A stretch of 64,000 bases of DNA, from NCBI GenBank assembly GCA_025363295.1, contig JANYEC010000062.1, positions 1 through 64,000 of the forward strand. Direction: 5' to 3'. This document shows, piece after piece, positions 9,594 through 19,584 of the stretch. Within the stretch, counting starts at the first letter, position 1. Every line of letters starts with the position of its first letter. Source of the stretch: Akkermansiaceae bacterium. GTDB taxonomy: Bacteria > Verrucomicrobiota > Verrucomicrobiia > Verrucomicrobiales > Akkermansiaceae. The position numbers and the translations under genes were made by a program. The notes beneath the pieces are model-generated. The model had not been told where the DNA came from. It was given only the letters and a program-made list of their open reading frames with translations, and did not search any database.

Positions 9594-12500
9594 ATGAAAC
9601 CAAAATACAATCGATTTACACGTCGTCTGCCTGCAGCCATGGTTGTGGTAGCATCACTTCAGACAGTTCACGCCGCAGTCCTAGCGGATGACTCACAAGG
9701 AAATTTCTCAATTACCGCTGCTCAAACATCGGCGGATAGCATCCTTGCCAATGGAGGTTCGGATCCGAATAACACGGTATTTGTGGGTAGTGGAGTGAAC
9801 CTCACGGGGCATGCAACGTCAGGTGCCGTGCTGACCATCAACACCGCTGGCAACTACGCTGTTAGTAATAATGGAAGTATTTCCGGCACCAACCACGATG
9901 GTATCAATTCCACTCTCGTGATCTCCGTCACGAACGGTGGCACGATCGCCGGTGGCACAACGACCGGTAGACAAGGCATCGAGACCCTTGGTGGTAGCAC
10001 CATCACGAACAACGCGAGTGCCACCATTTCCGGCACCAATGATGGCATTCGTTTCACCTCGGGTGGTAGCACCGTAACCAATTCAGGTAGCATCACCGGT
10101 ACCACTGGCACTTACTCGGACGGTATTTCGAGTAAATTCACAGGCCTCACGGTGACGAACAACAACATCATTTCCGGTAACCACAAGGGTATCAACGCAG
10201 GAAATAGCCTAAATCTCACCAATAATGTGGGTGGCAACATTACGGGTAACAATGATGCGGGTGTTTACGCAATCGACAGCGCCGTCATTAACAACTACGA
10301 CCGCATTTCGTCTTCACAGGCTGATGGAATCTTGGTAGGCGATAATGCGATCATTCACAATCGCACGACCTACCTAAATTCTGAGTCCTTTGACAGTGGT
10401 TCCATCACGGGTGGAGCCGGAGTCGAACAAAGCGGTGCCGGAGTCCACGGGGGTGATATTCTGACCCTCACTAACGACTTCCACAGCACCATCACCGGCA
10501 ACGGAAAGGGTGGCTATGGGGTGTTTGCTGGCCTCAATCTAGACCTCACCAACGATGGGCGTATTGAGAGCAATAATGACGACGGCGTCAGCACCGCCAA
10601 TTCTGCGGACATCACGAACAATTTAACAGGCGTAATCTCAGGTGACCAAAATGGCATTTCCATTTATAACAGTGAAGTCAACGAGGAGGAGAGTGGCGCA
10701 TCGACGATCACCAACCATGGAAAAATTGAAGGATTGAATGGCACCGGTATCCTTGCTGATGCCTACTCTCAAACCGTGACTAACGACGGTACTATTTCCG
10801 GTGACGGCACCGCGATCGACCTCGGTGTCGGCAGTGATACTTTAAACCTCAATTTGAAATCCCAAATCAATGGCGACATCGACCTCGGCGGTGGCCTGGT
10901 CTTGGCCACGGATATCATCAACTTCGGTGCTGGAAAAACTTCTCCCGAAGGGTTTAGCAACGTCGTTTATGGAGGCATAAGCGGTGTAGAAGTCATCAAC
11001 AAGAATGGCGAAGGAGCCGCGTTTGTCGGTGATCCCGGGGACGAATACGAAGTCTTTGCTGACCAAATCAACGTCTATCAGGGGGCATTGTATATTAACG
11101 GAAATGTTTTCAGTAACAGTGAAGTAGAGAATTCCGAGGTTAACGTCTATGGCGGTGAAATCGGCGGTGAGGGCACATGGAACGCGGATATCAATGTCCA
11201 AGGTTCAGGAATGTGGGCACCCGTTATGGCTAAGATTGTAAACCCGTTTATTGTCGCGGGCGTGCTCAGCCCAGGGGGCACTCCAATCAATGTGGCGGAT
11301 GATGTCAACGATGCCATCGGCACACTCGTGGTGAATGGTAACGTGACCCTAAATTCCGACGCGATCTATCGGGGCGAAGTGAACCCCATTTCCGCTGACG
11401 AGGATTTCCTCCGACTCACGGGCGCAAACCATACATTCACCGCAGGGGGCGCGACTCTTGAGATCTCGCCCACCAATGTGAATTCCCCAATCCATGATGG
11501 CAGCGGTGTGATCATCGAAACAGATGCTCAACTCGGCGGCAACACGAATGTCAATGCAGGTTTTGGTGACATTGCCCTGTATCACTCCACAAACACTCCT
11601 GATACGGGATTGTTCCATGCTCAATCGAATCCAAGCGCTCCAATCATCACCGACTTCCTGAAACTTACGACAAGTAATGACGGAACCGACGTGGTCGCCA
11701 CGCTCACCCATGACTATGGCCACTATGGCACCACTCCAAATCAGGTCGCTGCTGGCGCCATGCTCGACGGTCTCGTAGAGGGTGCGACTGGCGATTTGGC
11801 TGACCTGCTGGCTTCCTTGGATTACAGCGATGCAGCCACCACACAGGCTACCTTGGCTGCCTTGGACCCAGGCTCCTACTTTGCTACAGCGGCCGCTTTG
11901 GCAAACAGTAACTACGGTTTGCACCGCACGGTGGAAACTCACAACGCCGCGATCCGCTCGGACTCGGGTGCGGTGATGTCCGCTCCAGCTCCAGCCCCTT
12001 CGGCTAAGGGTGGGATGGCACCTGCACCGGTGGCGACAGGTTGCACTGGTACAAGCAATGTCTGGGGTAGCTTCTCCTATGATTGGCTGGACGTGAACGG
12101 TTCGTCTGGGCAAAGCGGAGACGTCGCCTCGTTTACGGCGGGGATCGACTTCCTCGTTGCACAAAACTTCCGCCTCGGTCTCGTGGCACAAGGTGCGTAT
12201 AGCAATTGGGATGGCGGCAATGGCAATGATTCCTCGATCGATACTTACCGCATCGCCGCATACGCCAACTGGGGAGCAGCGACTGGATGGTTTGTCGATG
12301 CGTTGATTGGATACAATAACAGCAGCGTAGATCAATCGCGGGATATCCTGATGGGCAATCTGTTAGCTAATCAATCCGGCAGCTACGATGCGGATGGATG
12401 GCAGGGCTTGCTCACGGTAGGCAACACGATTGCAACTACATCGGCAGGGAATTTTGCGCCCTTCATCGGTGTTGAAATGCAATCCCTCAGCGCGAATTCG

Positions 12501-12854
12501 TTTGACGCATCTGGCCCGCTACCTATCGAAGTCGGTTCGATCGACATCAACTCGATCCGTGGATTGGTCGGCGTGAAATGGGACATGCAAGTCGCTCAGA
12601 ATTTCAAGACCTACGCCTCTGTTGCGTATGCCTATGAGTTTGAAGACAACACACCCGACACGAAAGTTTCCTTCCGTGGCGGCAGCTACAAGGCATACGG
12701 CGCCAAGCCTGGCGATGCGATCCTAGTATCTGCCGGCTTGCGTTGGAACGTGGTCAACTGCACAACGATTGATTTCGGCTATCGTGGAGAGTTCTCTACG
12801 AATGACGGAGTTGACTCCAATGGCGTCAACCTTGGCGTGAACTACTCGTTCTAA
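9594..12854 (+). CDS. Autotransporter (type V secretion) with repetitive beta-helix passenger
   Basis: A 1086-residue surface protein. A signal peptide (charged start, hydrophobic core, VHAAV) leads into a passenger built from many degenerate repeats of the TNxGxIxG type, typical of a right-handed beta-helix, up to about residue 440. A less regular region follows, then an Ala-Pro linker (PAPAPSAKGGMAPAP) near residue 800. From about 820 to 1086 there is an autotransporter beta-barrel, starting VWGSFSYDWLD and ending in NYSF, the aromatic terminus recognised by BAM. The passenger is exported through this barrel and displayed or released. Adhesion is a common role but cannot be read here. A terminator follows, so the gene is probably monocistronic. 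Confidence 0.9.
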   Translation: MKPKYNRFTRRLPAAMVVVASLQTVHAAVLADDSQGNFSITAAQTSADSILANGGSDPNNTVFVGSGVNLTGHATSGAVLTINTAGNYAVSNNGSISGTNHDGINSTLVISVTNGGTIAGGTTTGRQGIETLGGSTITNNASATISGTNDGIRFTSGGSTVTNSGSITGTTGTYSDGISSKFTGLTVTNNNIISGNHKGINAGNSLNLTNNVGGNITGNNDAGVYAIDSAVINNYDRISSSQADGILVGDNAIIHNRTTYLNSESFDSGSITGGAGVEQSGAGVHGGDILTLTNDFHSTITGNGKGGYGVFAGLNLDLTNDGRIESNNDDGVSTANSADITNNLTGVISGDQNGISIYNSEVNEEESGASTITNHGKIEGLNGTGILADAYSQTVTNDGTISGDGTAIDLGVGSDTLNLNLKSQINGDIDLGGGLVLATDIINFGAGKTSPEGFSNVVYGGISGVEVINKNGEGAAFVGDPGDEYEVFADQINVYQGALYINGNVFSNSEVENSEVNVYGGEIGGEGTWNADINVQGSGMWAPVMAKIVNPFIVAGVLSPGGTPINVADDVNDAIGTLVVNGNVTLNSDAIYRGEVNPISADEDFLRLTGANHTFTAGGATLEISPTNVNSPIHDGSGVIIETDAQLGGNTNVNAGFGDIALYHSTNTPDTGLFHAQSNPSAPIITDFLKLTTSNDGTDVVATLTHDYGHYGTTPNQVAAGAMLDGLVEGATGDLADLLASLDYSDAATTQATLAALDPGSYFATAAALANSNYGLHRTVETHNAAIRSDSGAVMSAPAPAPSAKGGMAPAPVATGCTGTSNVWGSFSYDWLDVNGSSGQSGDVASFTAGIDFLVAQNFRLGLVAQGAYSNWDGGNGNDSSIDTYRIAAYANWGAATGWFVDALIGYNNSSVDQSRDILMGNLLANQSGSYDADGWQGLLTVGNTIATTSAGNFAPFIGVEMQSLSANSFDASGPLPIEVGSIDINSIRGLVGVKWDMQVAQNFKTYASVAYAYEFEDNTPDTKVSFRGGSYKAYGAKPGDAILVSAGLRWNVVNCTTIDFGYRGEFSTNDGVDSNGVNLGVNYSF

Positions 12855-12890
12855 GCTGTAAATTACAGGTATTGGCTTACTGCAAACTGG

Positions 12891-12924
12891 CCCCCTTCCG
12901 CACGACATGTGGGAGGGGGTTTTG
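12891..12924 (+). terminator. Rho-independent terminator after the autotransporter
   Basis: CCCCCTTCC at 12891-12899 pairs with GGGAGGGGG at 12911-12919 (nine pairs, one of them G-T), followed by TTTT. It lies 37 bases after the autotransporter stop. Confidence 0.8.
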
Positions 12925-13062
12925 TGCATTTTGGAAGAAATAGATAACGGGCACCTTCAGAGAAAAGCGGTGTTTTTAGGCGATTCTGAGGATTGGGGAA
13001 GGTGATTGATGTTTTCCTCTTGATACGCCCCGCCTTAGTCCCTACGCCAATGGCTACCAACC

Positions 13063-13338
13063 ATGGGACAACAAACGAAAAAGATCATCAAACGCCGTCG
13101 CCGCGCCGATTATGTGAAGCGCAAGGCAGCACAGGCCAAGCTCGGCGGTATCGTAAAGAAACCAGCCGTTAAGAAAGCGGAAGTTGCGAAGAAGGCCCCT
13201 GCAGCCAAGAAGGCTGCCGCAAAAAAGGCTCCTGCGAAGAAAGTCGCGAAGAAGGTAGCCCCTGAAGCTGTCGTCGACGCCCCGATCGAAGCGGTGGAAA
13301 CTGCCACTCCAGAAACGACGGAAGCTGCGGACGCTTGA
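13063..13338 (+). CDS. Small basic Lys/Ala-rich protein, histone H1-like
   Basis: A 91-residue protein with three parts: a very basic N-terminus (GQQTKKIIKRRRRADYVKRK), a repetitive middle of KKAPAAKKAAAKK type, and an acidic tail rich in Glu, Thr and Ala. The KKA/AAKK pattern is that of bacterial histone H1-like nucleic-acid-binding proteins. DNA or RNA binding in the nucleoid or ribosome is plausible but inferred. A terminator follows closely, so it is a single-gene unit. Confidence 0.75.
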   Translation: MGQQTKKIIKRRRRADYVKRKAAQAKLGGIVKKPAVKKAEVAKKAPAAKKAAAKKAPAKKVAKKVAPEAVVDAPIEAVETATPETTEAADA

Positions 13339-13368
13339 GGCCTATCGGCCCCGTCCAACCAAATTTGC

Positions 13369-13406
13369 ACGGATCACCCTGAACTGGGGTGGTCCGTTTT
13401 GTTTTC
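13369..13406 (+). terminator. Rho-independent terminator after the histone-like gene
   Basis: CGGATCACCC (from 13370) pairs with GGGTGGTCCG across a short loop, with one G-T pair, and is followed by TTTTGTTTT. It separates the basic protein from the Fe-S carrier gene. Confidence 0.8.
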
Positions 13407-13451
13407 AATCCCGCTGTTGACGCGATAGGTGAGGGGAGGCACGTTCCGGCC

Positions 13452-13814
13452 ATGCAAGCAGGGGTGAATTATAAAATCGGCAATGAAAAGCTGGTGAAAG
13501 TGCTCTGCGGAGCCTCATCCCATTTGCGCACATTGCTGGATCGGCAAGGGCGTCCTGATGGCGCGTTGCGGATCGCGGTAGTCGGTGGCGGCTGTTCCGG
13601 TTTGCAGTATAAAATGGATCTCGTCGATGGTCCGCGGGACCGCGATATTCTTATACCTAGCAACGGCGTGAATGTGGTGATCGATCCCAAGAGCGCGCTT
13701 TTCGTTAGCGGCAGTGAATTGGATTTTTCCGATGACCTCCAGCAGGGTGGTTTCAAAGTCAGCAACCCTAACGCCGTGGTCACTTGCTCATGTGGAGAAA
13801 GTTTTGCCGCTTGA
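13452..13814 (+). CDS. HesB/IscA-family A-type iron-sulfur carrier
   Basis: A 120-residue protein that accepts and delivers Fe-S clusters. It has the three conserved cysteines of the family: one in VVGGGCSGLQY and two in the C-terminal CSCGESF. The ATG at 13452 is preferred over the in-frame GTG at 13389, because the extension would run into the terminator and adds no family sequence. It has no isc or suf neighbours here. The name (IscA, ErpA or SufA type) cannot be decided from the sequence alone. Confidence 0.88.
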   Translation: MQAGVNYKIGNEKLVKVLCGASSHLRTLLDRQGRPDGALRIAVVGGGCSGLQYKMDLVDGPRDRDILIPSNGVNVVIDPKSALFVSGSELDFSDDLQQGGFKVSNPNAVVTCSCGESFAA

Positions 13815-13862
13815 TCGGATGGGCGTTGATTTTTTCTGGAAATCTCTGAACTTCAAAGCCAA

Positions 13863-16538
13863 ATGAAACTTGCGTTTGTCGCGGTGTTTGCAGGCCTCTC
13901 CACCTGCGGGTGGAGTTCGGCAGCCGCACCGCTAACGGTCGCGAAGGCGGTAGTTGAAGGACAGGGAAAGCCCGTCGAAACGTTAATTCGGGATCTCGCG
14001 AATGAGAATTTCCAAACCCGTGAGGAAGCGATGCGGAAAATTTGGGACGTCGGTGAGGCCGCGCTACCGGCATTGCAGGAAGCGGCAAATGGGGAGGATC
14101 CTGAGCAGGTATTTCGGGCCCGTGAATTGATCCGGAAAATCCAACTCTCGATCACTCCAGAGACAGATTCCGAAATCATCGGCCTCATCGAGCGCTACGC
14201 AAAGGCATCTCCTAACGAGAAGGTGAATTTGCTCAACCTCATGTCGAAAAAGCGGGCATGGCGGCAGATCCTCAAACTTTACGCAACGGATAAGAGCCCG
14301 GAACTCCGAGTTAGGTTTCAAGAGGCGGCCAAGGAAGTCGCAGTGCATGCGGCTAGGGAATGCTTGTTAGAAGGGAATTCTGCCAAAGCGCGGGAGTTCT
14401 TAGAAATGGCCCCAGCAGACGCCGCAGGACTGATAGCGCTCGCAGAGTTTCATCGTGGCCAAGGCACTTTGGGAGAGGAATTAAAACGCGCCCAAGCAGT
14501 CAAAGGGAGAAACTCAGACGCATGGCAACTCGCGCTGCATCGAGTTGCTGGTGATTTAGAAGCGGCCAAGGCATCTGCCGCGGATGCAGGTGAGGCCCGA
14601 ATCAGTGCTGCGATGTCAGCTTTGTTAGGCGATCCAATACCATGGTTGCGAGCAGATCAGGCGGACAACAAAGATGGCGCGGCGCGGAAATCCTATACGG
14701 CTCTGGCCATCAAGCGCTGGCAGGGAAAACCCATCCGGCCAGCCGATCTCGAATTTCTCACCCGGGGTGTGGGCAATCACAACGAAGCAGACAGCCAGAA
14801 TTCAATCAACGCCTTGTTTCTGCTAGGTGAAAGCAAGTTAGCGGAAGATGCCTTGGTGAAAACTTCGCCGTTTGGTGCGTTCAAGCATTTTGAGTCGTTA
14901 GAGCGAATTCCCGAAGCTTTGAAGACACTCAGTCTCGATCCAGAGACCCCCGATTTTACAGCTTGGGTGGCGAAGCGCATCGAACATCTAGCAAAAGACG
15001 ATCCAGATGGCGACCACGATGCCTCGGAAGAGACGTCACAATTGGTGTCGATGGCAAATTTCCTGGAGCGTCGCGGTCTAACTGCACAAGCAGATGCAGC
15101 ATACATCGAGCCTTTGAAAGCGCTGTCCAAAAAGAACGTCGGCGTTTTCACCGATTTTCTGAGAGCTCTTTTCGGCGATCAGGAAAGCACGAGTGGTGCT
15201 CCCTTGCTCGCGAAAAAAATCGGCCTCGCATGGGCGGGTGACGATGCCGGACGCTGGACAGACCTGGTAAGTGCTGCGTTCGGGGAAGAAGATGAACCGA
15301 CAGCCTGGTGGGCATGGCTTCCGGAGCTGAATCCCGTCGCAAGCCGTGCGGAGCGTTTTGATGCCATGCTCGCTTTGTTCGACATCGGCGCGGACCCCCA
15401 CAAGTTGCGGACCAAGTGGTTAGCTCTCGCATGGGATGCCATCGACCGAGCGCCAGCGGAGAAGCGAGTGGAGTTGATCAAACGAATCTCTTTTGTTGCC
15501 ACCCAGCTGTCCACCAAAGGCGGTAATGCCGAACAGGGTCTCAAAGCATGGGACAAGTTGCCCGAGACAGCTCGCAGCGAAATTTTCTGGGGCGGGCTCA
15601 TCCTCGATCTATCTGCCGCCGGGCGATGGAATGATGCCGCTGCAATTTTCATCAAACAGATCGCCAGAGTTACCGAACTCAAACAAGAACCTCGTCCGGA
15701 TTGTTATGCATACGTGGCAGCGTGCCTGCGCCAAGCGGGTCGGCCGGCAGAAGCCGTGGCCTATGATCAGTGGGCGGACAAACTTGCATTGGGCAGCACC
15801 GAGGCCTCCATCCAGATTGGCCATGCCTACGCCTACGGTCGCGACTACAAACGCGCCCAAGAATGGTGGACCCGAGCGATCCGCGAATGTGATCCGGAAT
15901 CGACGGAGTTTTCCGCGGGGTTACAACTGACCGTTGATGACATGTTAGAATCCGGCCAGTGGAAGCAAGCCGCCGCCATTTCCGAGGTTCTGGCCCAGAC
16001 TTATTCTTCGTCCGACTATTCTAGTCTGCCTGCTATCGGCTTGCTCAGGCAGCGCATGCAGGCAGATATGGCCCGGGCGCTCGACCAATTAAAAACAGAT
16101 CGGGCTGGGTCCATCGCACTCTTGGAAAGATGTCATCGCTTGTTCCCAGGTGATGGATCTCTGGCGGATAGTTTTTTCCCTGCCCTGCGAAAGATGGGAC
16201 TCATTGAGGAACATAACAGTTGGTTCAACATCTCATGGAATCTCATGGCCGATGTGATTAAAAAATATCCGGCCTCGGAAAATACCTACAACACTGCGGC
16301 TTGGCTTGCCGCACGTGCCCACCTCAAGCTCGATCTAGCGGAAAATTATTTACAAAAAGCATTAGCGATGAATCCGGATCAATCCGCTTATCTCGACACC
16401 ATGGCCGAACTCCAGTTCGCCAAGGGGAATCGTGCTAAAGCTCTTGAGTGGTCACAACTTGCAGTGAATTTCTCGCCTCAGGATACTCAGATCCGCCGCC
16501 AGCACGAACGTTTTCGAATCGCCCCGCTTCCTCGGTAA
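13863..16538 (+). CDS. Exported TPR/HEAT-repeat protein of unknown function
   Basis: An 891-residue protein with a signal peptide ending near SSAAA. A HEAT-like segment follows (residues about 40-110, starting [20 protein letters not shown]), then long helical repeats, with recognisable TPR units in the last 300 residues (for example [19 protein letters not shown]). Such proteins are scaffolds in the periplasm or at the outer membrane. No enzymatic motif was seen. It lies 48 bp after the Fe-S carrier and 73 bp before pgk, without an obvious terminator. Confidence 0.7.
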   Translation: MKLAFVAVFAGLSTCGWSSAAAPLTVAKAVVEGQGKPVETLIRDLANENFQTREEAMRKIWDVGEAALPALQEAANGEDPEQVFRARELIRKIQLSITPETDSEIIGLIERYAKASPNEKVNLLNLMSKKRAWRQILKLYATDKSPELRVRFQEAAKEVAVHAARECLLEGNSAKAREFLEMAPADAAGLIALAEFHRGQGTLGEELKRAQAVKGRNSDAWQLALHRVAGDLEAAKASAADAGEARISAAMSALLGDPIPWLRADQADNKDGAARKSYTALAIKRWQGKPIRPADLEFLTRGVGNHNEADSQNSINALFLLGESKLAEDALVKTSPFGAFKHFESLERIPEALKTLSLDPETPDFTAWVAKRIEHLAKDDPDGDHDASEETSQLVSMANFLERRGLTAQADAAYIEPLKALSKKNVGVFTDFLRALFGDQESTSGAPLLAKKIGLAWAGDDAGRWTDLVSAAFGEEDEPTAWWAWLPELNPVASRAERFDAMLALFDIGADPHKLRTKWLALAWDAIDRAPAEKRVELIKRISFVATQLSTKGGNAEQGLKAWDKLPETARSEIFWGGLILDLSAAGRWNDAAAIFIKQIARVTELKQEPRPDCYAYVAACLRQAGRPAEAVAYDQWADKLALGSTEASIQIGHAYAYGRDYKRAQEWWTRAIRECDPESTEFSAGLQLTVDDMLESGQWKQAAAISEVLAQTYSSSDYSSLPAIGLLRQRMQADMARALDQLKTDRAGSIALLERCHRLFPGDGSLADSFFPALRKMGLIEEHNSWFNISWNLMADVIKKYPASENTYNTAAWLAARAHLKLDLAENYLQKALAMNPDQSAYLDTMAELQFAKGNRAKALEWSQLAVNFSPQDTQIRRQHERFRIAPLPR

Positions 16539-16611
16539 ACAGGCAATAGGAGCAGTGGGAAACAACGCATCGCTTGACACAGAGCGGCTGGTAATGCGGG
16601 ATTCCCGCCCC

Positions 16612-17856
16612 ATGGCAAAACTTTCCATCCGTGACCTCGATCTTTCCGGCAAGCGCGTTCTCATCCGCGTTGATTTCAATGTCCCTCAGGATAAAGTCAC
16701 CGGTGCTATCACTAACAACCAGCGCATTGTCGCGGCGCTTCCCACTATCAAGTTCGCCCTGGAACAAGGAGCATCCTTGGTTCTCATGTCGCACCTCGGG
16801 CGTCCGGATGGCCAGAAGATCGCAAAATTTTCCCTTCAGCCCGTCGCCGATGAACTTTCCAAGCTTCTCGGCAAACCCGTGAATTTCCTCAGCGATTGCG
16901 TCGGAGCAGAGGTGGAAGCCGCCTGTGCCGCGATCAAGCCGGGCGATGTAGTTCTATTAGAAAATCTCCGCTTCCATATCGAGGAAGAAGGCAAGGCGAA
17001 GCGCGAAGATGGAAGTTCTGTCAAGGCCGAGCCCGCGAATGTCGAGGCGTTCCGCGCCAGTCTAACCAAACTGGGTGACGTTTATGTAAACGATGCCTTT
17101 GGCACCGCCCACCGTGCGCACAGCTCGATGGTAGGCGTCAATCTCCCGCAGAAAGCTGCCGGATTTTTAATGGAGGCGGAAATCAACGCCTTCACTGCCG
17201 TGCTCGACAATCCGAAGCGCCCGTTGCTCGCCATCCTCGGCGGAGCCAAGATCGCCGATAAGATTCCACTCATCAACAACCTGCTCAACACCGCAGACAA
17301 AATCATTATCGGCGGCGGCATGGCTTACACCTTCCTCAACGTGAATCGCGGCATGGAAATCGGTTCCTCGCTATTTGATAAAGCCGGTGCAGAAATCGTG
17401 GGCGAGCTGGAAGCCAAAGCAAAGGAGCGAGGTGTGGAACTGATCTTCCCCGTTGATTTTGTCTGCGCCGACAGTTTCAGCCCAGATGCTAACACCCAAG
17501 CCGCCACCATCGAAAGCGGCATCCCCGCCGGTTGGGAAGGATTAGATGCTGGTCCTGAGTCGATCAAGCTCTACACCGCAGCGATTCTTGCCTCCAAGAC
17601 GATCGTCTGGAATGGCCCTGCGGGTGTGTTTGAATTCGAAAAATTCGCAGGTGCCACCAAGGCCATGGCAGCCGCCATCGCCACGGCCACTGAAGGCGGC
17701 GCAATCACCGTGGTAGGCGGTGGCGATACGGCCACGGCTGCTAAGAAATTCGGAGTCGATACCAAGGTTTCCCATTGTTCGACTGGCGGGGGAGCCAGCT
17801 TGGAATTCCTCGAAGGAAAGGTCCTCCCGGGCGTTGCCGCGCTCACCGAAGTTTGA
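16612..17856 (+). CDS. pgk: Phosphoglycerate kinase
   Basis: Glycolytic enzyme transferring phosphate from 1,3-bisphosphoglycerate to ADP. It has 414 residues, with the N-terminal [27 protein letters not shown], the nucleotide-site [11 protein letters not shown] and the C-terminal [10 protein letters not shown] and [14 protein letters not shown]. The ATG at 16612 fits the family start ([19 protein letters not shown]); an in-frame GTG at 16555 would add 19 unrelated residues. tpiA follows after 37 bp in the same direction, giving a pgk-tpiA glycolytic pair. Confidence 0.97.
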   Translation: MAKLSIRDLDLSGKRVLIRVDFNVPQDKVTGAITNNQRIVAALPTIKFALEQGASLVLMSHLGRPDGQKIAKFSLQPVADELSKLLGKPVNFLSDCVGAEVEAACAAIKPGDVVLLENLRFHIEEEGKAKREDGSSVKAEPANVEAFRASLTKLGDVYVNDAFGTAHRAHSSMVGVNLPQKAAGFLMEAEINAFTAVLDNPKRPLLAILGGAKIADKIPLINNLLNTADKIIIGGGMAYTFLNVNRGMEIGSSLFDKAGAEIVGELEAKAKERGVELIFPVDFVCADSFSPDANTQAATIESGIPAGWEGLDAGPESIKLYTAAILASKTIVWNGPAGVFEFEKFAGATKAMAAAIATATEGGAITVVGGGDTATAAKKFGVDTKVSHCSTGGGASLEFLEGKVLPGVAALTEV

Positions 17857-17893
17857 TCCCATTTTTTCACCCGCACCTACACGCCTACGACTT

Positions 17894-18682
17894 ATGAACC
17901 GCAAGCCGATCTTTGCCGCTAACTGGAAAATGAACAAGGGAGCTTCCGAGACGGAAGACTTCATCAAAAGCTTTCTTTCAAAAATCCAAGGAGAGAATTT
18001 CTCCTCGGAAATCGTGATTGCACCGCCGTTTATTTCACTGCCGAAACTCGCCGATATCATCCACAACGCGACTGCGGGCCAAAACGCGCATGCCATCCAG
18101 ATCGCCGCGCAAAACTGCTCGCAATATGACTCTGGTGCTTACACCGGAGAGATCAGCGTGTTGATGCTCCGCGAGTTTTTCGTCCACTACGTCATCCTCG
18201 GCCACAGCGAGCGGCGTGCGATCTATGGGGAGACGGATAAGATGATCAACGCGAAGATCGCGAAAGCCCGCGAGGCAAACCTGAAGCCAATTTTCTGCAT
18301 CGGTGAAACCCTCGCCGAGCGCGAAGCAGGCAAGCTTGAAAGTGTGCTGCGCACCCAAATCACCGGCGGTCTCAAGGATATTTCAGAAAAGGATCTCGGA
18401 GAAACCGTCATCGCCTATGAACCGGTATGGGCCATTGGCACCGGCGTAACCGCGACTTCTCAGCAAGCTCAAGACGCCCATGCGTTCGTTCGTTCCGTCA
18501 TCGCCGAACTCTACGGTGCCGATGCCGCAGCAAAAATCCGCATCCAATACGGCGGCAGCGTCAAACCTGGAAATGCTGCGGAACTGATGGCTTGCCCAGA
18601 CATCGATGGCGCCCTCATCGGCGGTGCCGCACTTGAACCTCAGAGTTTCCTCGAAATCATTCGCAACGGTTCGGCCGAGTGA
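17894..18682 (+). CDS. tpiA: Triosephosphate isomerase
   Basis: Interconverts dihydroxyacetone phosphate and glyceraldehyde 3-phosphate. It has 262 residues. The catalytic lysine is in NWKMN near residue 11, the catalytic histidine in GHSERR, the catalytic glutamate in AYEPVWAIGTG, and the phosphate loops are YGGSVKPGN and GGAALEP. The ATG at 17894 gives the family start MNRKPIFAANWKMN; a longer open frame upstream overlaps pgk and is not used. It forms an operon with pgk. Confidence 0.97.
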   Translation: MNRKPIFAANWKMNKGASETEDFIKSFLSKIQGENFSSEIVIAPPFISLPKLADIIHNATAGQNAHAIQIAAQNCSQYDSGAYTGEISVLMLREFFVHYVILGHSERRAIYGETDKMINAKIAKAREANLKPIFCIGETLAEREAGKLESVLRTQITGGLKDISEKDLGETVIAYEPVWAIGTGVTATSQQAQDAHAFVRSVIAELYGADAAAKIRIQYGGSVKPGNAAELMACPDIDGALIGGAALEPQSFLEIIRNGSAE

Positions 18683-18784
18683 GTGAGAAGAAGTTGAGAT
18701 TTGAGAAGCGGATTTGAAAATCAACCTCGCTCTTGGCTCGCAATTCTCAATACTCGTCCCCAGATATTCTACTTGATTCCTCCC

Positions 18785-19468
18785 ATGCCACGCACAGCCC
18801 GACTCATTGCCTTTGCATTTTTCCTGCTTGCCTCATTGAGCCCTGCAGAGCACATCATCGTCACTGGTGGCCCGGCGATGCGAAAGTGGGAAAATTTGCG
18901 CGTGCCAGATGATCAGCACGACCGTTGGTGGGCGAATTTTGTTCGCGCCTCGACCCTGCGCATGGCGGAAATCCGCAAGGCATACGGGGCCGATGCCTCG
19001 ATCGTTTGGATGATCTATCAGCCAAGCTATCAGGCGCGCGGACGTGAGGATGGCCAACCCTATACCACGTGGCTAAGCCAAGTCGCGGCTAAGAACCGTG
19101 CGACGCTTGTTTGGTTTAATGGCTCCGGAAGTTTTATCCAACAGCTCAATTCCCGCCCGCGAGGATCCGTCGAGACTTTTGATTTCTTCGGTCACTCTAA
19201 CCGCTTCTGCTTCCTGTTTGATTACAGTAATGAAATCATGGGAGCGTCTAAGGCGTGGCTTCACGAAAAAGATTTGCCGCGCATCAAGTCATCCATTTTC
19301 AGCCGCACCGCCTACTGCAAAAGCTGGGGCTGCCACACCGGTGAAAGCATGAGCGCCGCATGGAAAAGCGCCACAGGAGTTGCCCTCGAAGGCGCACGCG
19401 GCCCGACTTCCTACTCAGATGTCGGCCAAGGCACCATGCCCGTGGTCCACGGTGGCTGGGTGAGGTAA
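18785..19468 (+). CDS. Exported protein of unknown function
   Basis: A 227-residue protein. The ATG at 18785 gives a clear signal peptide (LIAFAFFLLASLSPAEH). The mature part contains HIIVTGGPAMRKWENLRVPDDQHD and a C-terminal CKSWGCHTGE with two cysteines four residues apart, in a region rich in Gly and Ser that could be a small enzyme fold. I do not recognise the family. It is alone between tpiA and htpG. Confidence 0.7.
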   Translation: MPRTARLIAFAFFLLASLSPAEHIIVTGGPAMRKWENLRVPDDQHDRWWANFVRASTLRMAEIRKAYGADASIVWMIYQPSYQARGREDGQPYTTWLSQVAAKNRATLVWFNGSGSFIQQLNSRPRGSVETFDFFGHSNRFCFLFDYSNEIMGASKAWLHEKDLPRIKSSIFSRTAYCKSWGCHTGESMSAAWKSATGVALEGARGPTSYSDVGQGTMPVVHGGWVR

Positions 19469-19523
19469 TTTCCTTGTATCTGACCGGCTTCGAGCTGTCT
19501 GGCATCATCGCCACCCATCGGCT

Positions 19524-19551
19524 TTGACAGCGGGGAATTGGCGGATATGTT
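19524..19551 (+). promoter_or_regulatory. Possible sigma70 promoter of htpG
   Basis: TTGACA at 19524-19529 and TATGTT at 19546-19551 are separated by 16 bases, 33 bases before the htpG start. A perfect -35 with an acceptable -10; not confirmed experimentally. Confidence 0.4.
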
Positions 19552-19584
19552 CACGCCCTTCTCACCTACCATCCCTATTTATTT

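Noticed and set aside
11349-12335. Reverse-strand open frame of 328 codons under the autotransporter
   Set aside because: It has no family features and lies wholly within the strongly supported forward gene, so it is a shadow frame.
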